NCBI RefSeq assembly: GCF_023502205.1
Contig: NZ_JAMFLG010000022.1
Location: forward strand, 1-64,000
Reading direction: 5' to 3'
DNA: 64,000 nucleotides
DNA from: Aquiflexum sp. TKW24L
Lineage (GTDB): Bacteria > Bacteroidota > Bacteroidia > Cytophagales > Cyclobacteriaceae
Part shown: positions 27,033 through 35,620 of the stretch, piece after piece
Position numbering within the stretch: position 1 is the stretch's first letter
Layout of the letters: each line of letters starts with the position of its first letter
Translations under genes and position numbers: made by a program
The notes under the pieces: model-generated
The model's input: the letters and a program-made list of their open reading frames with translations, nothing else
The model's database searches: none
What the model was told of the DNA's origin: nothing

Positions 27033-28838
27033 ATGCTTAAAATTCGGAATATCGCGATTATCGCACACGTTGACCACGGCAAAACCACCCTAGTGGACAA
27101 GATCATACACGTTTCCAAAATCTTCCGTGAAAACCAACAGTTTGACGACCTGATCCTGGACAGCAATGACCTCGAGAGGGAAAGGGGAATCACCATTCTC
27201 TCCAAAAACGTTTCCGTTAGATACAAAGACCACAAGATCAATATCATTGATACCCCAGGTCACGCTGACTTCGGAGGAGAAGTAGAAAGGGTTCTTAAAA
27301 TGGCCGATGGAGTTATCCTTTTGGTCGATGCTTTTGAAGGACCGATGCCACAGACCCGATTTGTATTGGGCAAAGCATTGGCACTTGGACTGACTCCAAT
27401 CGTAGTCGTCAACAAAGTAGATAAAGAGAATTGCCGTCCAGATGAAGTACATGAGGCTGTTTTTGACTTAATGTTCAACTTGGACGCTACCGAAGAGCAA
27501 TTGGGTTTCCAGACGCTTTACGGTTCGGCAAAACAAAACTGGATGGGACCTGATTGGACCAATCCGACTGACTCTATCCTTCCACTATTGGATGCGATCA
27601 TCGAACATATCCCTGAACCGAAAATCGAGGAAGGAACATTGCAAATGCAGATCACTTCCCTGGATTATTCCAGCTTCGTGGGACGTATCGCAATAGGCAG
27701 GGTAAAAAGAGGCTCCATCAAGGAAGGCGCGCAATTATCCCTTTGCAAAGCGGACGGGGTGATCAAAAAAGTGAAAGTAAAAGAATTGCAGGTATTTGAA
27801 GGACTCGGAAGGGTCAAAGCAACTGAGGTGCTTGCAGGAGATATCTGTGCCGTGACCGGCATCGAAGATTTCGAAATCGGTGATACTTTGGCAGATCTCG
27901 AAAAGCCTGAAGCTTTGGTAAGGATCTCAATTGATGAGCCTACCATGAACATGCTCTTCACGATCAACAACTCTCCGTTTTTTGGAAAAGAAGGTAAGTT
28001 TGTAACTTCCCGTCACTTGAGAGACAGACTTTTTAAGGAAACTGAAAAGAACCTTGCACTTAGAGTAGAATCAACAGACAGTGAAGATAAATTCTTGGTC
28101 TACGGCCGTGGTATCCTTCACTTGTCTATCCTGATCGAAACGATGAGAAGAGAAGGGTATGAGATTCAGGTTGGTCAGCCACAGGTAATCTTCAAAGAAG
28201 TCAGCGGTGTCAAATGCGAGCCTATCGAAACATTGGTCGTCGATGTACCTGAAACAACAGCCGGAAAAGTCATCGAAATGGCAACCCAAAGAAAAGGTGA
28301 ACTCCTGATCATGGAACCAAAAGGTGACCTTCAGCATCTTGAATTTAAAATCCCATCAAGAGGATTGATCGGATTGAGAAACAACATGCTTACCGCTACT
28401 CAGGGTGAGGCCATTATGAACCATAACTTTTTTGCTTATGAGCCATTCAAAGGCCCAATCCCGGGACGTATCAACGGTTCGTTGATCTCTATGGAAGGTG
28501 GGCAGTGTACGGCTTATGCAATAGACAAATTGCAGGACAGGGGTTCATTCTTTGTCGATCCGGGAGATGAATTGTACGCAGGTCAGGTTATCGGTGAAAA
28601 CTCCCGTGACAATGACATCGTCGTCAACGTGCAGAAAGGCAAGAAATTGACCAACATGCGTGCTTCCGGTTCGGATGACAACGTGAGGATCGTTCCTGCC
28701 AAAAAATTCTCTTTGGAAGAAGCAATGGAATACATCCAAAAAGATGAATACCTTGAAATCACTCCAAAATCCATCCGTATGAGAAAAATCTATCTGGATG
28801 AGAATGAGAGAACAAGAATGGCGAAGAAGGATTCTTAA
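27033..28838 (+). CDS. typA: Translational GTPase TypA/BipA
   Basis: This 601-residue GTPase acts on the ribosome, with roles in assembly and stress adaptation. G1 is AHVDHGKTT, the switch region holds ERERGITILSKN, G3 is DTPGHADF and G4 is VNKVD. An EF-Tu-like domain II, EF-G-like domains III and V, and the TypA-specific C-terminal domain complete the protein. The start codon follows a TACCTTTG promoter element by 20 bp, and a strong terminator follows the stop. It is a single-gene transcript with an unambiguous identity. Confidence 0.98.
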   Translation: MLKIRNIAIIAHVDHGKTTLVDKIIHVSKIFRENQQFDDLILDSNDLERERGITILSKNVSVRYKDHKINIIDTPGHADFGGEVERVLKMADGVILLVDAFEGPMPQTRFVLGKALALGLTPIVVVNKVDKENCRPDEVHEAVFDLMFNLDATEEQLGFQTLYGSAKQNWMGPDWTNPTDSILPLLDAIIEHIPEPKIEEGTLQMQITSLDYSSFVGRIAIGRVKRGSIKEGAQLSLCKADGVIKKVKVKELQVFEGLGRVKATEVLAGDICAVTGIEDFEIGDTLADLEKPEALVRISIDEPTMNMLFTINNSPFFGKEGKFVTSRHLRDRLFKETEKNLALRVESTDSEDKFLVYGRGILHLSILIETMRREGYEIQVGQPQVIFKEVSGVKCEPIETLVVDVPETTAGKVIEMATQRKGELLIMEPKGDLQHLEFKIPSRGLIGLRNNMLTATQGEAIMNHNFFAYEPFKGPIPGRINGSLISMEGGQCTAYAIDKLQDRGSFFVDPGDELYAGQVIGENSRDNDIVVNVQKGKKLTNMRASGSDDNVRIVPAKKFSLEEAMEYIQKDEYLEITPKSIRMRKIYLDENERTRMAKKDS

Positions 28839-28845
28839 GAAGGAT

Positions 28846-28886
28846 GAATGTGAGGTTAAAGGTGAGAGGTAAGAGGTCAGAGGTAC
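28846..28886. repeat. GAGAGGTAAGAGGTCAGAGG word repeats
   Basis: Variants of GTGAGAGGTAAGAGGTCAGAGG occur directly after the typA stop, one more of the degenerate word runs found in the spacers of this window. Confidence 0.55.
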
Positions 28887-28905
28887 TGAAAACTTGAAAA
28901 TAAAT

Positions 28906-28941
28906 AAAAATCCCCTAGGCGGAAGCTTAGGGGATTTTTTT
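28906..28941 (+). terminator. Terminator of typA
   Basis: A 15-bp stem (28906-28920 with 28925-28939, one G-U pair) closed by a GGAA tetraloop of the GNRA type is flanked by an A run and a T run. It can act in both directions and lies about 70 bp after the typA stop. Confidence 0.9.
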
Positions 28942-28990
28942 ATGGAATTTCAAATTCTTGGAAGGATGGGTTTCGGAGATATTGAAAAGT

Positions 28991-29030
28991 GTTGTTTAGT
29001 AAACAATACTATTGTTGTTTACTAAACAAC
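28991..29030. repeat. Nested palindrome of TTGTTTA/TAAACAA sites
   Basis: A perfect 16-bp inverted repeat (28991-29006 with 29015-29030, 8-nt loop) has arms that are themselves palindromes: TTGTTTA-G-TAAACAA and TTGTTTA-C-TAAACAA. The centre AACAAT-ACT-ATTGTT forms a third palindrome. It lies between two terminators in a convergent gap. It could be a tandem protein-binding site or a cruciform. Confidence 0.75.
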
Positions 29031-29033
29031 AAT

Positions 29034-29066
29034 AAAAAAAACCGGACATCTCTGCCCGGTTTTTTT
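29034..29066 (-). terminator. CCGG-type terminator after the lipoprotein pair
   Basis: The stem is an A run plus CCGG (29034-29045) paired with CCGG plus a T run (29056-29066), with the loop containing ACATCTCTG. It lies 25 bp past the stop of the minus-strand lipoprotein gene. The same hairpin, with the same loop, occurs at 30754-30787. Confidence 0.85.
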
Positions 29067-29090
29067 CTTCTCTTATTTAAAAATTTAAGT

Positions 29091-29768
29091 CTATTCCACC
29101 ACTTTAAATGAAAACAAACTATTCCATCCAAACTTGTCAGGATCTTCCTCCCACTTATTAATCGTATTTTCAAAAATCAGATGATTGTTACCTCCAATTC
29201 CATTATTGACTTTATAGACTAAATTCCCAATTTTTACAACTTTGCCAGGAACATCCAATTGTTTTTGAAATTCGAAATTATATGCCCCATTGTTAGTATG
29301 AAACGATATAGAATATATCCCAGGTCTTCTCAGGATTAAAGAGGTTTTCATTACATACATGTCATTTTCGAAGATATAATTCATTTCAGCACCGGCAGAA
29401 CTAAAGGGAAACAATCCCCCTTTTGTATTAACAATATTAAATCCACCCAATCCACCAGGCTGGTCTGGTTGATCCTTTGTCTTATCCAATAATTGAGTAC
29501 ATCTTATCCAAGCAAAGAAATTAAAATCCTCAAAAGAGTATGTAAAATCTTGGTTAAACGAAGTCAACTCTTTGTGAAACTCAACTTCTACGTGAATAGT
29601 GTCTCCAATATGATAAGCTTCTTTCACAGGACTAACAGTAATCGGAATTTCAAAATCAACAGTTAGGTATTCCTTTTCTTCAGATAAACAACTGAAACCC
29701 ATAATGAAACCCATTCCAACCCAAATGATAGCGCGGATAGTAAATAAATGATTTGAATCAATTTTCAT
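29091..29768 (-). CDS. Uncharacterised lipoprotein, tandem copy 2
   Basis: No named family is recognised. ATG 29768 gives a 225-residue precursor with a lipoprotein signal ending in the lipobox GFSC, so it should be exported and lipid-anchored. The mature part is beta-rich, starting with VDFEIPITVSP and YHIGDTIHVEVEF, with no enzyme motif. It is a diverged paralogue of the gene 70 bp upstream (29839-30522): both share the DFEIP-V-P opening, a G-D-T segment near the front, an NHLIFENTI/YHLILENTI segment late, and a final FSF-VE. The frame extends upstream to 29909, but that part overlaps the neighbour and lacks a signal peptide. Confidence 0.75.
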   Translation of the reverse strand: MKIDSNHLFTIRAIIWVGMGFIMGFSCLSEEKEYLTVDFEIPITVSPVKEAYHIGDTIHVEVEFHKELTSFNQDFTYSFEDFNFFAWIRCTQLLDKTKDQPDQPGGLGGFNIVNTKGGLFPFSSAGAEMNYIFENDMYVMKTSLILRRPGIYSISFHTNNGAYNFEFQKQLDVPGKVVKIGNLVYKVNNGIGGNNHLIFENTINKWEEDPDKFGWNSLFSFKVVE

Positions 29769-29838
29769 AATTTTGAATGATTTCTTAATGATAATTAAAT
29801 TGTCTTGCCTTACTTGTTTACGCTTCAAAGGAGTTCCT

Positions 29839-30522
29839 TTATTCAACAATAAAAGAGAAAGCACCATTTTTAAAATAATCATACCCAACAGTCTCAAGCC
29901 ATTTTCCATCAGTGGGTATGGTGTTTTCTAAAATCAAATGATAATTGGTCTTTCCATTTGTATTAACACTATAATTGATTTTGTTAATAAAATACCCTCC
30001 CATTTTATCATTTTCAAATCGTTCTTTTGTCTTTCCGTAAGTTTCATCCACTTGAAAGAGAGTAAGTGTATAAACACCCTTAATTTGTGGAATAATTAAA
30101 GTTCTAAATCCTATTGAATTGTCGAGTTCGACGAATTTGATTTCAGCAAATTCTGGACTAATCTTTGTAATCTTACCCTTTTGAGCCAAAAACTCCATTT
30201 GACCTGTTGCTCCATTTTGTTCAATCAGTGATTTATCCCGTTGAGTTAAGGAATAGATTCCCATTCCTATTTCAAAATCATCTATTTTGAATAAATGATC
30301 AATAGAACCTGAAATGTCATTAATTACCTTTGGAAATTTCGTTTCTAGAATAAAAGTATCTCCCAAACTTATCCTTTCATCTTGCGGATAAACATTTACA
30401 GGGATTTCAAAATCCAAAGGAATACTTGGTTTGAATTCATCCTTACAAGATGAATTCAAAACGCATATAAGAATAATCCCAATAAAATTTGGGTTCACTC
30501 TTAAAATTTTATCAATAACCAT
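29839..30522 (-). CDS. Uncharacterised lipoprotein, tandem copy 1
   Basis: This 227-residue lipoprotein precursor has a signal peptide (FIGIILICVLNSSC) with Cys at about residue 26, so it is probably anchored in a membrane facing the periplasm or outside. The mature sequence opens with LDFEIPVNVYP and continues as beta-rich segments (TFILETKF, AEIKFVELD, GVYTLTLFQVDE), ending GAFSFIVE. It pairs with the downstream paralogue, and the two probably form one transcript that ends at 29034-29066. Function is unknown. Confidence 0.75.
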   Translation of the reverse strand: MVIDKILRVNPNFIGIILICVLNSSCKDEFKPSIPLDFEIPVNVYPQDERISLGDTFILETKFPKVINDISGSIDHLFKIDDFEIGMGIYSLTQRDKSLIEQNGATGQMEFLAQKGKITKISPEFAEIKFVELDNSIGFRTLIIPQIKGVYTLTLFQVDETYGKTKERFENDKMGGYFINKINYSVNTNGKTNYHLILENTIPTDGKWLETVGYDYFKNGAFSFIVE

Positions 30523-30753
30523 AGCTGGTACAATTTGGATTTGCCTGAGTAATTTAATATTGCCCGGCCTTTTATTTTTTGGGGATTAGCTTTTATCTTA
30601 AATCTTGGCTTAAGATTTTCAAACTTAGATAAAAACAGAACTATTTAATACTAGCAAGTCATTTTTCAACTAAACTCTCTGAAAATCAACGGCATTATTT
30701 TTTTTACCAATGTAAGATCCTGTTATTGTATCCAAGGTCAACTTGATAAAAAC

Positions 30754-30787
30754 AAAAAAACCGGAACATCTCTGTCCGGTTTTTTTT
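30754..30787 (-). terminator. CCGG-type terminator after isocitrate dehydrogenase
   Basis: A 12-bp stem (AAAAAAACCGGA with TCCGGTTTTTTT) has the loop ACATCTCTG. It lies about 200 bp past the icd stop and upstream of the lipoprotein pair. The stem and loop almost match those at 29034-29066, so the element has been copied. Confidence 0.85.
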
Positions 30788-30846
30788 GACTATTTATTCC
30801 AAGACCTTCCTACATCGAGGTGACAAGGCAAAGCTATTCCTGATTC

Positions 30847-30984
30847 TTGTCTCTTATTTGTCGATCTCTCGCCTCTCGCTTCTCGCCTAATATAGGGTCC
30901 TAAACCTTGAAGAATTATAACTTTTCAACCTTACAACCTAATTTTCCAATCTTTCAATTTTCAAATCTTCCAATCTTCCAATCG
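30847..30984. repeat. Word repeats (CTCTCGCTTC and TTCCAATC types)
   Basis: CTCTCGCCTCTCGCTTCTCG words (30865-30887) are followed by an AACCTTACAACC and TTTTCCAATC run (30904-30984). The first half matches the 13.7 and 18.1 kb spacers and the second half matches 26857-26950. It reaches the 3' end of icd. Confidence 0.75.
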
Positions 30985-30986
30985 CC

Positions 30987-32441
30987 TTACTCTCCCTGCG
31001 CCAGACTATAAGCCCTGACCCCGTCAAAAGCATATAAATGCTCCGTTTTGATAAAGTCAAATCCCAATGCTTCAACCTGAGAAAGCAAATCCAAAACCTG
31101 CTTGTGGGTGATTACCGACTGACCCGCAGTCTGGAACCTGCATCTCCAATGGTCAGTGCAGAAAGTCTCCCGCATCCCCCCAGGATATACTTTGATCCCC
31201 CTGTTGGTTATCAATTGGAGGACGAGTCCGTCGGCGTTTGCTTTTCTTAACTTCTCCCCGATCACATCCGGATTTCTTCCCTCAATATCCCAATCCACAA
31301 AAACATCCACACCAATCAGTTCTTTCTTGGATTTGGTGACCGGACTCAATTTTATTTGCATCGGAGCAGTGGCGGATTTATCGAAAACAGCCGGATTAAG
31401 GCTTGAAGGCATTTGCCCCAATCTTTCGATGATAGCCTTTGCAAATTCGTTTGTGCCGGCTTTTTTGGAAGAAAGTGTTGGTTGGAAGATATCTCCGGTA
31501 TGGATGCCATCCTCAAGGGTCTTCATCCAAGCGTTGGAGATTTTCTCAGCGATCTCCGGTTGTCCGATGTGGACTAGCATCATGATGGCGCCATTGAGCA
31601 AACCTGATGGATTGGCGATGTCCATACCTGCGATGTCAGGAGCCGAACCGTGGATCGCCTCAAACATGGCGACTTCCTCTCCTACATTGGCAGAACCACC
31701 CAATCCCACCGAACCTGTGACCTGTGCGGCCACATCAGAAATGATATCTCCATACAGATTCAATGTCACAATCACATCAAAAATCTCCGGTCTCTCTGCA
31801 ATCAAAGCTGTACCGATATCGATGATTTTGTGGTCAGTCTGGATTTCGGGATATTCCTTCGCTACTTCCAAAAATGTCTTGTGAAACAAGCCGTCTGCTA
31901 ACTTCATGATATTGTCTTTGGTCATGCAGGTCACTTTCTTGCGTCCATATTTCCTTGCATATTCAAAGGCATATCGGATGATTTTTTCAGAACCCGGTTT
32001 GGATATCAACTTCAGGCATTGATAAACCTCTTGCGTCTGTCTGTGCTCAATTCCGGCGTAAAGGTCTTCCTCATTTTCACGGATGATGACAAGGTCAGTT
32101 TTTGGGAAATAGGTTTTGACAAAAGGCGAAAATGCCTTGCAAGGTCTGACATTGGCAAACAGTCCAAAGGATTTTCTGGTAGTCACATTCAGACTCTTGA
32201 ATCCTCCACCTTGTGGGGTAGTGATCGGGGATTTCAAAAATACTTTTGTCTTTCTCAAAGAGTCAAAAGCGCCGGGTTCCATTCCCGAACTGATCCCCTT
32301 CAGGTAAACCTGTTCGCCGATTTCAATTACTTCATATTCCAACTGCGCACCTGCCGCTTCGAGGATTTCGAGCGTGGCTTTCATGATCTCGGGACCTATT
32401 CCATCTCCGTAAGCTACGGTGATTTTTGTTTTTGCTGACAT
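30987..32441 (-). CDS. icd: Isocitrate dehydrogenase (NADP-dependent type)
   Basis: This 484-residue TCA-cycle enzyme converts isocitrate to 2-oxoglutarate. The AYGDGIGPEIM start, the substrate-binding segment LNVTTRKSFGLFANVRP, ENEEDLYAGIEH, the metal-binding NLYGDIISDVAAQ and EAIHGSAPDIAGMDIANPSG are all present. The protein is about 140 residues longer than the compact E. coli-unrelated IDH fold, with a C-terminal extension after about residue 335, as in the Thermus and Rickettsia type. NADP preference is from family only. It is a single-gene unit followed by a terminator about 200 bp downstream. Confidence 0.92.
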   Translation of the reverse strand: MSAKTKITVAYGDGIGPEIMKATLEILEAAGAQLEYEVIEIGEQVYLKGISSGMEPGAFDSLRKTKVFLKSPITTPQGGGFKSLNVTTRKSFGLFANVRPCKAFSPFVKTYFPKTDLVIIRENEEDLYAGIEHRQTQEVYQCLKLISKPGSEKIIRYAFEYARKYGRKKVTCMTKDNIMKLADGLFHKTFLEVAKEYPEIQTDHKIIDIGTALIAERPEIFDVIVTLNLYGDIISDVAAQVTGSVGLGGSANVGEEVAMFEAIHGSAPDIAGMDIANPSGLLNGAIMMLVHIGQPEIAEKISNAWMKTLEDGIHTGDIFQPTLSSKKAGTNEFAKAIIERLGQMPSSLNPAVFDKSATAPMQIKLSPVTKSKKELIGVDVFVDWDIEGRNPDVIGEKLRKANADGLVLQLITNRGIKVYPGGMRETFCTDHWRCRFQTAGQSVITHKQVLDLLSQVEALGFDFIKTEHLYAFDGVRAYSLAQGE

Positions 32442-32477
32442 ATATAAAAAGAGTTAGTTTAGTTTTGAATTATACTG

Positions 32478-32485
32478 CAAAAGTA
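32478..32485 (-). promoter_or_regulatory. Putative -7 element of icd
   Basis: On the minus strand this reads TACTTTTG, a match to TAnnTTTG, about 37 bp before the icd ATG. The nearest upstream TTTG is 27 bp away, so the -33 element is not in the usual place. Confidence 0.35.
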
Positions 32486-32668
32486 GGAAAAATAGCCGAA
32501 AAGCTCGGGTGCCAAATCATAAATTACCATAATGATATTCATAAAAAGGCATACGGTGGAAGCTATTTGTTCTCGACAACTATTTGTGCTTCTGGGTATT
32601 TTTCAAAGCAATCCTTGGGTAATGTAAGCATGGCTTGTATATTTGATATCAAACAATCACCAATACAC

Positions 32669-33454
32669 ATGGCTGAGATCAAGAATATTCTTTCAGAGGT
32701 AAAACATGGCATTCTTTATTTAACTCTTAACAGAGAGACCAAACTGAATGCACTCAATTTTGCCACCCTGACTGAAATAAGGGAAATCTTCACTGAGGTC
32801 GCTGACAATAAGGATATTAAATCAGTAATCATCACCGGATCAGGCGAAAAAGCCTTTATCGCCGGAGCGGATATCAGTGAAATCGCGGAACTGAGTGAAT
32901 TGAATGCTAGAAAATTTTCTGAAAACGGTCAGGAAATATTCAGCATGATCGAAAATTGCCACAAGCCCGTCATCGCAGTCGTCAATGGTTTTGCATTGGG
33001 CGGCGGTTGTGAACTTGCCATGGCATGCCACATGCGTATAGCGGTTTCATCTGCCAAATTTGGCCAACCGGAAGTAAATCTCGGAATCATTCCCGGATAT
33101 GGAGGCACACAAAGATTAACTTACCTGATCGGAAGAGGAAAAGCCAATGAACTCATGATGACCGGAGATATGATCGGTGCTGATGAAGCCAAAGCACTCG
33201 GCCTGGTCAACCATGTACTTTCTACAAAAGAAGAAGCCATGGCAAAAGCGGAAGAAATAGTCCGCAAAATCATGAGCAAAGCTCCTTTGGCGATCGGAAT
33301 GGTCGTGGACTGTGTCAATTCAGTGTTTGTACCAGATGAGGATGGCTACCAAACAGAAGCCAACAGCTTCGCCAGGTGTGTCAAATCAGGTGATTACAAA
33401 GAAGGCACTTCCGCTTTCCTCGAAAAAAGAAAACCGGTATTCAAAGGGGCTTAA
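32669..33454 (+). CDS. Enoyl-CoA hydratase/isomerase family protein
   Basis: This 261-residue crotonase-fold enzyme probably hydrates enoyl-CoA in fatty-acid oxidation or a related route. The oxyanion-hole segments AFIAGADISE and GFALGGGCELAMACHMRIA are present, and both catalytic Glu positions are seen (CELA and GQPEVNLGIIPGYGGTQRL). ATG 32669 gives the usual 260-residue length; the frame runs upstream to 32426 into the icd promoter region, which I regard as non-coding. The flippase gene begins 20 bp after the stop. The exact substrate is not determined. Confidence 0.92.
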   Translation: MAEIKNILSEVKHGILYLTLNRETKLNALNFATLTEIREIFTEVADNKDIKSVIITGSGEKAFIAGADISEIAELSELNARKFSENGQEIFSMIENCHKPVIAVVNGFALGGGCELAMACHMRIAVSSAKFGQPEVNLGIIPGYGGTQRLTYLIGRGKANELMMTGDMIGADEAKALGLVNHVLSTKEEAMAKAEEIVRKIMSKAPLAIGMVVDCVNSVFVPDEDGYQTEANSFARCVKSGDYKEGTSAFLEKRKPVFKGA

Positions 33455-33473
33455 TACCCCTTTTCTTTTTCCG

Positions 33474-34997
33474 ATGAGCCAACTTAAAAAACTTGCAGGA
33501 CAGACAGCCATCTATGGCATAAGCAGTATCCTTGGCAAAACCATCAATTTTTTACTTCTCCCCATTTACACAGGTTACCTTGCCAAAGAAGAGCTGGGCT
33601 CCTTCACGGCAATTTATGGATTCATCGCTTTTTTAAATATCATTTTTACATACGGCATGGAGACGACTTATTTTCGCTATGCCACGGGCAAAGGTCTCGA
33701 TCCTCAAAAAGTATTTGCCCAGATCCAATCGCTACTCATCACAACTTCCATCTCGATGGGAGCGATCATATATTTTAGCGCACCGGCTATAGCTAGTTGG
33801 CTGGGGTACGAAGGGCAGGAATACCTGTTTCGCTGGATGGCGTGGATTTTAGCGATAGATGCAGTCTTGGCTTTACCCTATGCAAAGCTGAGGAAAGAGA
33901 ACAAAGCGCTGCCATTTGCACTAACCAAACTCGGAAACATCTTATTGAATGTCGGTTTCAATATCTTCTTCATCGTATTCTGCTTTCATATTTGGAACGG
34001 TGACGTCCTCCCGTCGCTAAAACCAATTATCGATAGCATATATAATCCGAATTGGGGTGTAGAATATATCCTGCTATCCAATTTGCTTGCCAATGCGCTG
34101 ATGATCCCGGTTTTGATGGGACTCACGGGGAAGTTTGTGTTTGCGATGGACAAGGAAATCCTCCAGCCCATGTGGCATTATGCGGTTCCTTTACTTTTTA
34201 TGGGACTGGCAGGAGTGACCAATGAGGTATTTTCCAGGACATTGTTTGAATATGTGTTGCCCGAAAATTTCTATGAGGGATTGACCCAAAGAGAAGCTGG
34301 AGGTGTATTTGGAGCTAATTTCAGGTTGGCAATATTAATGAACCTGATCATCCAAGCCTTTAAATATGCTGCAGAACCCTTCTTCTTTAACCAATCGAGT
34401 GAAAAAAACAGTCCTGCATTATTTGCAAGAGTGATGCATGCATTTATTATTTTCTGCTCGATCTTGATGTTATCAGTTTCAGTTAACCTTGATATTCTTG
34501 GCAATCTTTTCCTTCGCGGCGAAGGCTATGGGGATGCACTTTATATAGTTCCTGTTTTATTATTGGGCTACTTGTTTTTGGGAATCTATTTCAATCTCAG
34601 TATTTGGTTTAAACTAACCGACCAGACCAAGTACAGCTTTTATATCACCACACTCGGTGCTGTCGTGACAGTCGTTGTGATTTTGGTTTTTGTGCCGATT
34701 CTGGGCTATATGGGCGCTGCGCTGAGTACCTTATTGAGTTATTTTCTGATGGCAGTCGTATGTTATTTTTATGGTCAGAAATATTTCCCGATCCCATACA
34801 AGACAGGCAAAGATTTGTTTTACCTCGTCTTGGCATTTGGGCTGAGTTATTTAGGATTTTACTTACACTTGGAGTTGCCTATTCTTCAATTTATTGCAAG
34901 AAATAGCCTTGTGATTGTTTTTGTTCTTGTAGTTTTGTGGCTTGAAAAAGATGAACTCCAGAAGTTCTCGAATCCATTGAAAAAAAGAAAACTATGA
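33474..34997 (+). CDS. Wzx-like oligosaccharide flippase / polysaccharide biosynthesis protein
   Basis: This 507-residue multi-pass membrane protein of the MOP (Wzx/MurJ-like) superfamily would move a lipid-linked sugar across the inner membrane. The start segment [30 protein letters not shown] is typical, and about 14 hydrophobic helices run to residue 495. ATG 33474 begins just after the enoyl-CoA hydratase stop; the earlier frame start at 33312 lies inside that gene and is rejected. Its stop overlaps the dut start by ATGA. The same flippase-dut-TPR order is common in Bacteroidota. Confidence 0.88.
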   Translation: MSQLKKLAGQTAIYGISSILGKTINFLLLPIYTGYLAKEELGSFTAIYGFIAFLNIIFTYGMETTYFRYATGKGLDPQKVFAQIQSLLITTSISMGAIIYFSAPAIASWLGYEGQEYLFRWMAWILAIDAVLALPYAKLRKENKALPFALTKLGNILLNVGFNIFFIVFCFHIWNGDVLPSLKPIIDSIYNPNWGVEYILLSNLLANALMIPVLMGLTGKFVFAMDKEILQPMWHYAVPLLFMGLAGVTNEVFSRTLFEYVLPENFYEGLTQREAGGVFGANFRLAILMNLIIQAFKYAAEPFFFNQSSEKNSPALFARVMHAFIIFCSILMLSVSVNLDILGNLFLRGEGYGDALYIVPVLLLGYLFLGIYFNLSIWFKLTDQTKYSFYITTLGAVVTVVVILVFVPILGYMGAALSTLLSYFLMAVVCYFYGQKYFPIPYKTGKDLFYLVLAFGLSYLGFYLHLELPILQFIARNSLVIVFVLVVLWLEKDELQKFSNPLKKRKL

Positions 34998-35428
34998 AAA
35001 TCAAGGTTATCAATCAATCCAAACATGCTCTACCTGAATACCAGACTCCATTGGCTGCAGGACTTGACCTCAGGGCAAACCTTGAAGAACCTGTTTCATT
35101 GGAACCTTTGGAACGAAAGCTCATTGGTACCGGACTTTTTATAGAATTACCAGCAGGATATGAGGCGCAGATCAGACCGAGAAGTGGTTTGGCTTACAAA
35201 TATGGTCTGTCTGTTCTCAATACTCCCGGTACCGTAGATGCGGATTACAGGGGTGAGATCAAGGTTTTGTTAGTCAATCTATCCAATGAAACCTTTGTGG
35301 TGCAGGATGGAGAGCGGATCGCCCAGATGGTCATCTCCAAGCATGAACAGATCCAATGGGATGCTGCTGAAACCCTTTCCGAAACCGAGCGGGGAGCCGG
35401 TGGATACGGAAGCACGGGTAAAGGTTAA
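34994..35428 (+). CDS. dut: Deoxyuridine 5'-triphosphate nucleotidohydrolase
   Basis: This 144-residue trimeric dUTPase hydrolyses dUTP to dUMP, keeping uracil out of DNA and feeding thymidylate synthesis. All five family motifs are visible: [35 protein letters not shown] and the C-terminal [10 protein letters not shown]. The start overlaps the flippase stop by 4 bp, so translation is coupled. A gap of nearly 200 bp follows before the TPR gene. Identity is firm. Confidence 0.97.
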   Translation: MKIKVINQSKHALPEYQTPLAAGLDLRANLEEPVSLEPLERKLIGTGLFIELPAGYEAQIRPRSGLAYKYGLSVLNTPGTVDADYRGEIKVLLVNLSNETFVVQDGERIAQMVISKHEQIQWDAAETLSETERGAGGYGSTGKG

Positions 35429-35620
35429 TATCTGGGAGACATTAAAAGGAATTTAGAACGTTGGTAAAATTTGATTTTATCCAAAGAGAACAAAAAGGTA
35501 CTAAGTTTGCGTTAAGTATGAGATTGCCACCTCAATGGGGGAATACCGCCAACAAAATCGTAAAAAACAGCCTACTCCCAACCTAGTCAAAAAAATCAAA
35601 ATTGTAACAAAACCTTGCCT

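Larger units (their letters stand above)
30523..30986. other. Gene-free spacer with terminator and word repeats
   Basis: This stretch lies between the lipoprotein pair and isocitrate dehydrogenase, both on the minus strand. It holds the terminator at 30754-30787 and word repeats at 30847-30984. The first 230 bases are AT-rich, presumably with the lipoprotein promoter, although I cannot place it with confidence. Confidence 0.55.

Noticed and set aside
29769-29909. N-terminal extension of lipoprotein copy 2
   Set aside because: It overlaps copy 1 and pushes the lipoprotein signal to an internal position; ATG 29768 gives a proper signal with lipobox.
31156-31884. 242-codon frame antisense to isocitrate dehydrogenase
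   Set aside because: The sense frame carries all IDH motifs; the antisense protein has no recognisable domain.
32426-32668. N-terminal extension of the enoyl-CoA hydratase frame
   Set aside because: The 81 extra residues have no homology to crotonases, overlap the start of icd on the other strand, and the ATG at 32669 gives the normal family length.
33312-33473. Earlier start for the flippase gene
   Set aside because: It lies within the enoyl-CoA hydratase gene in another frame, and the conserved N-terminus begins at 33474.
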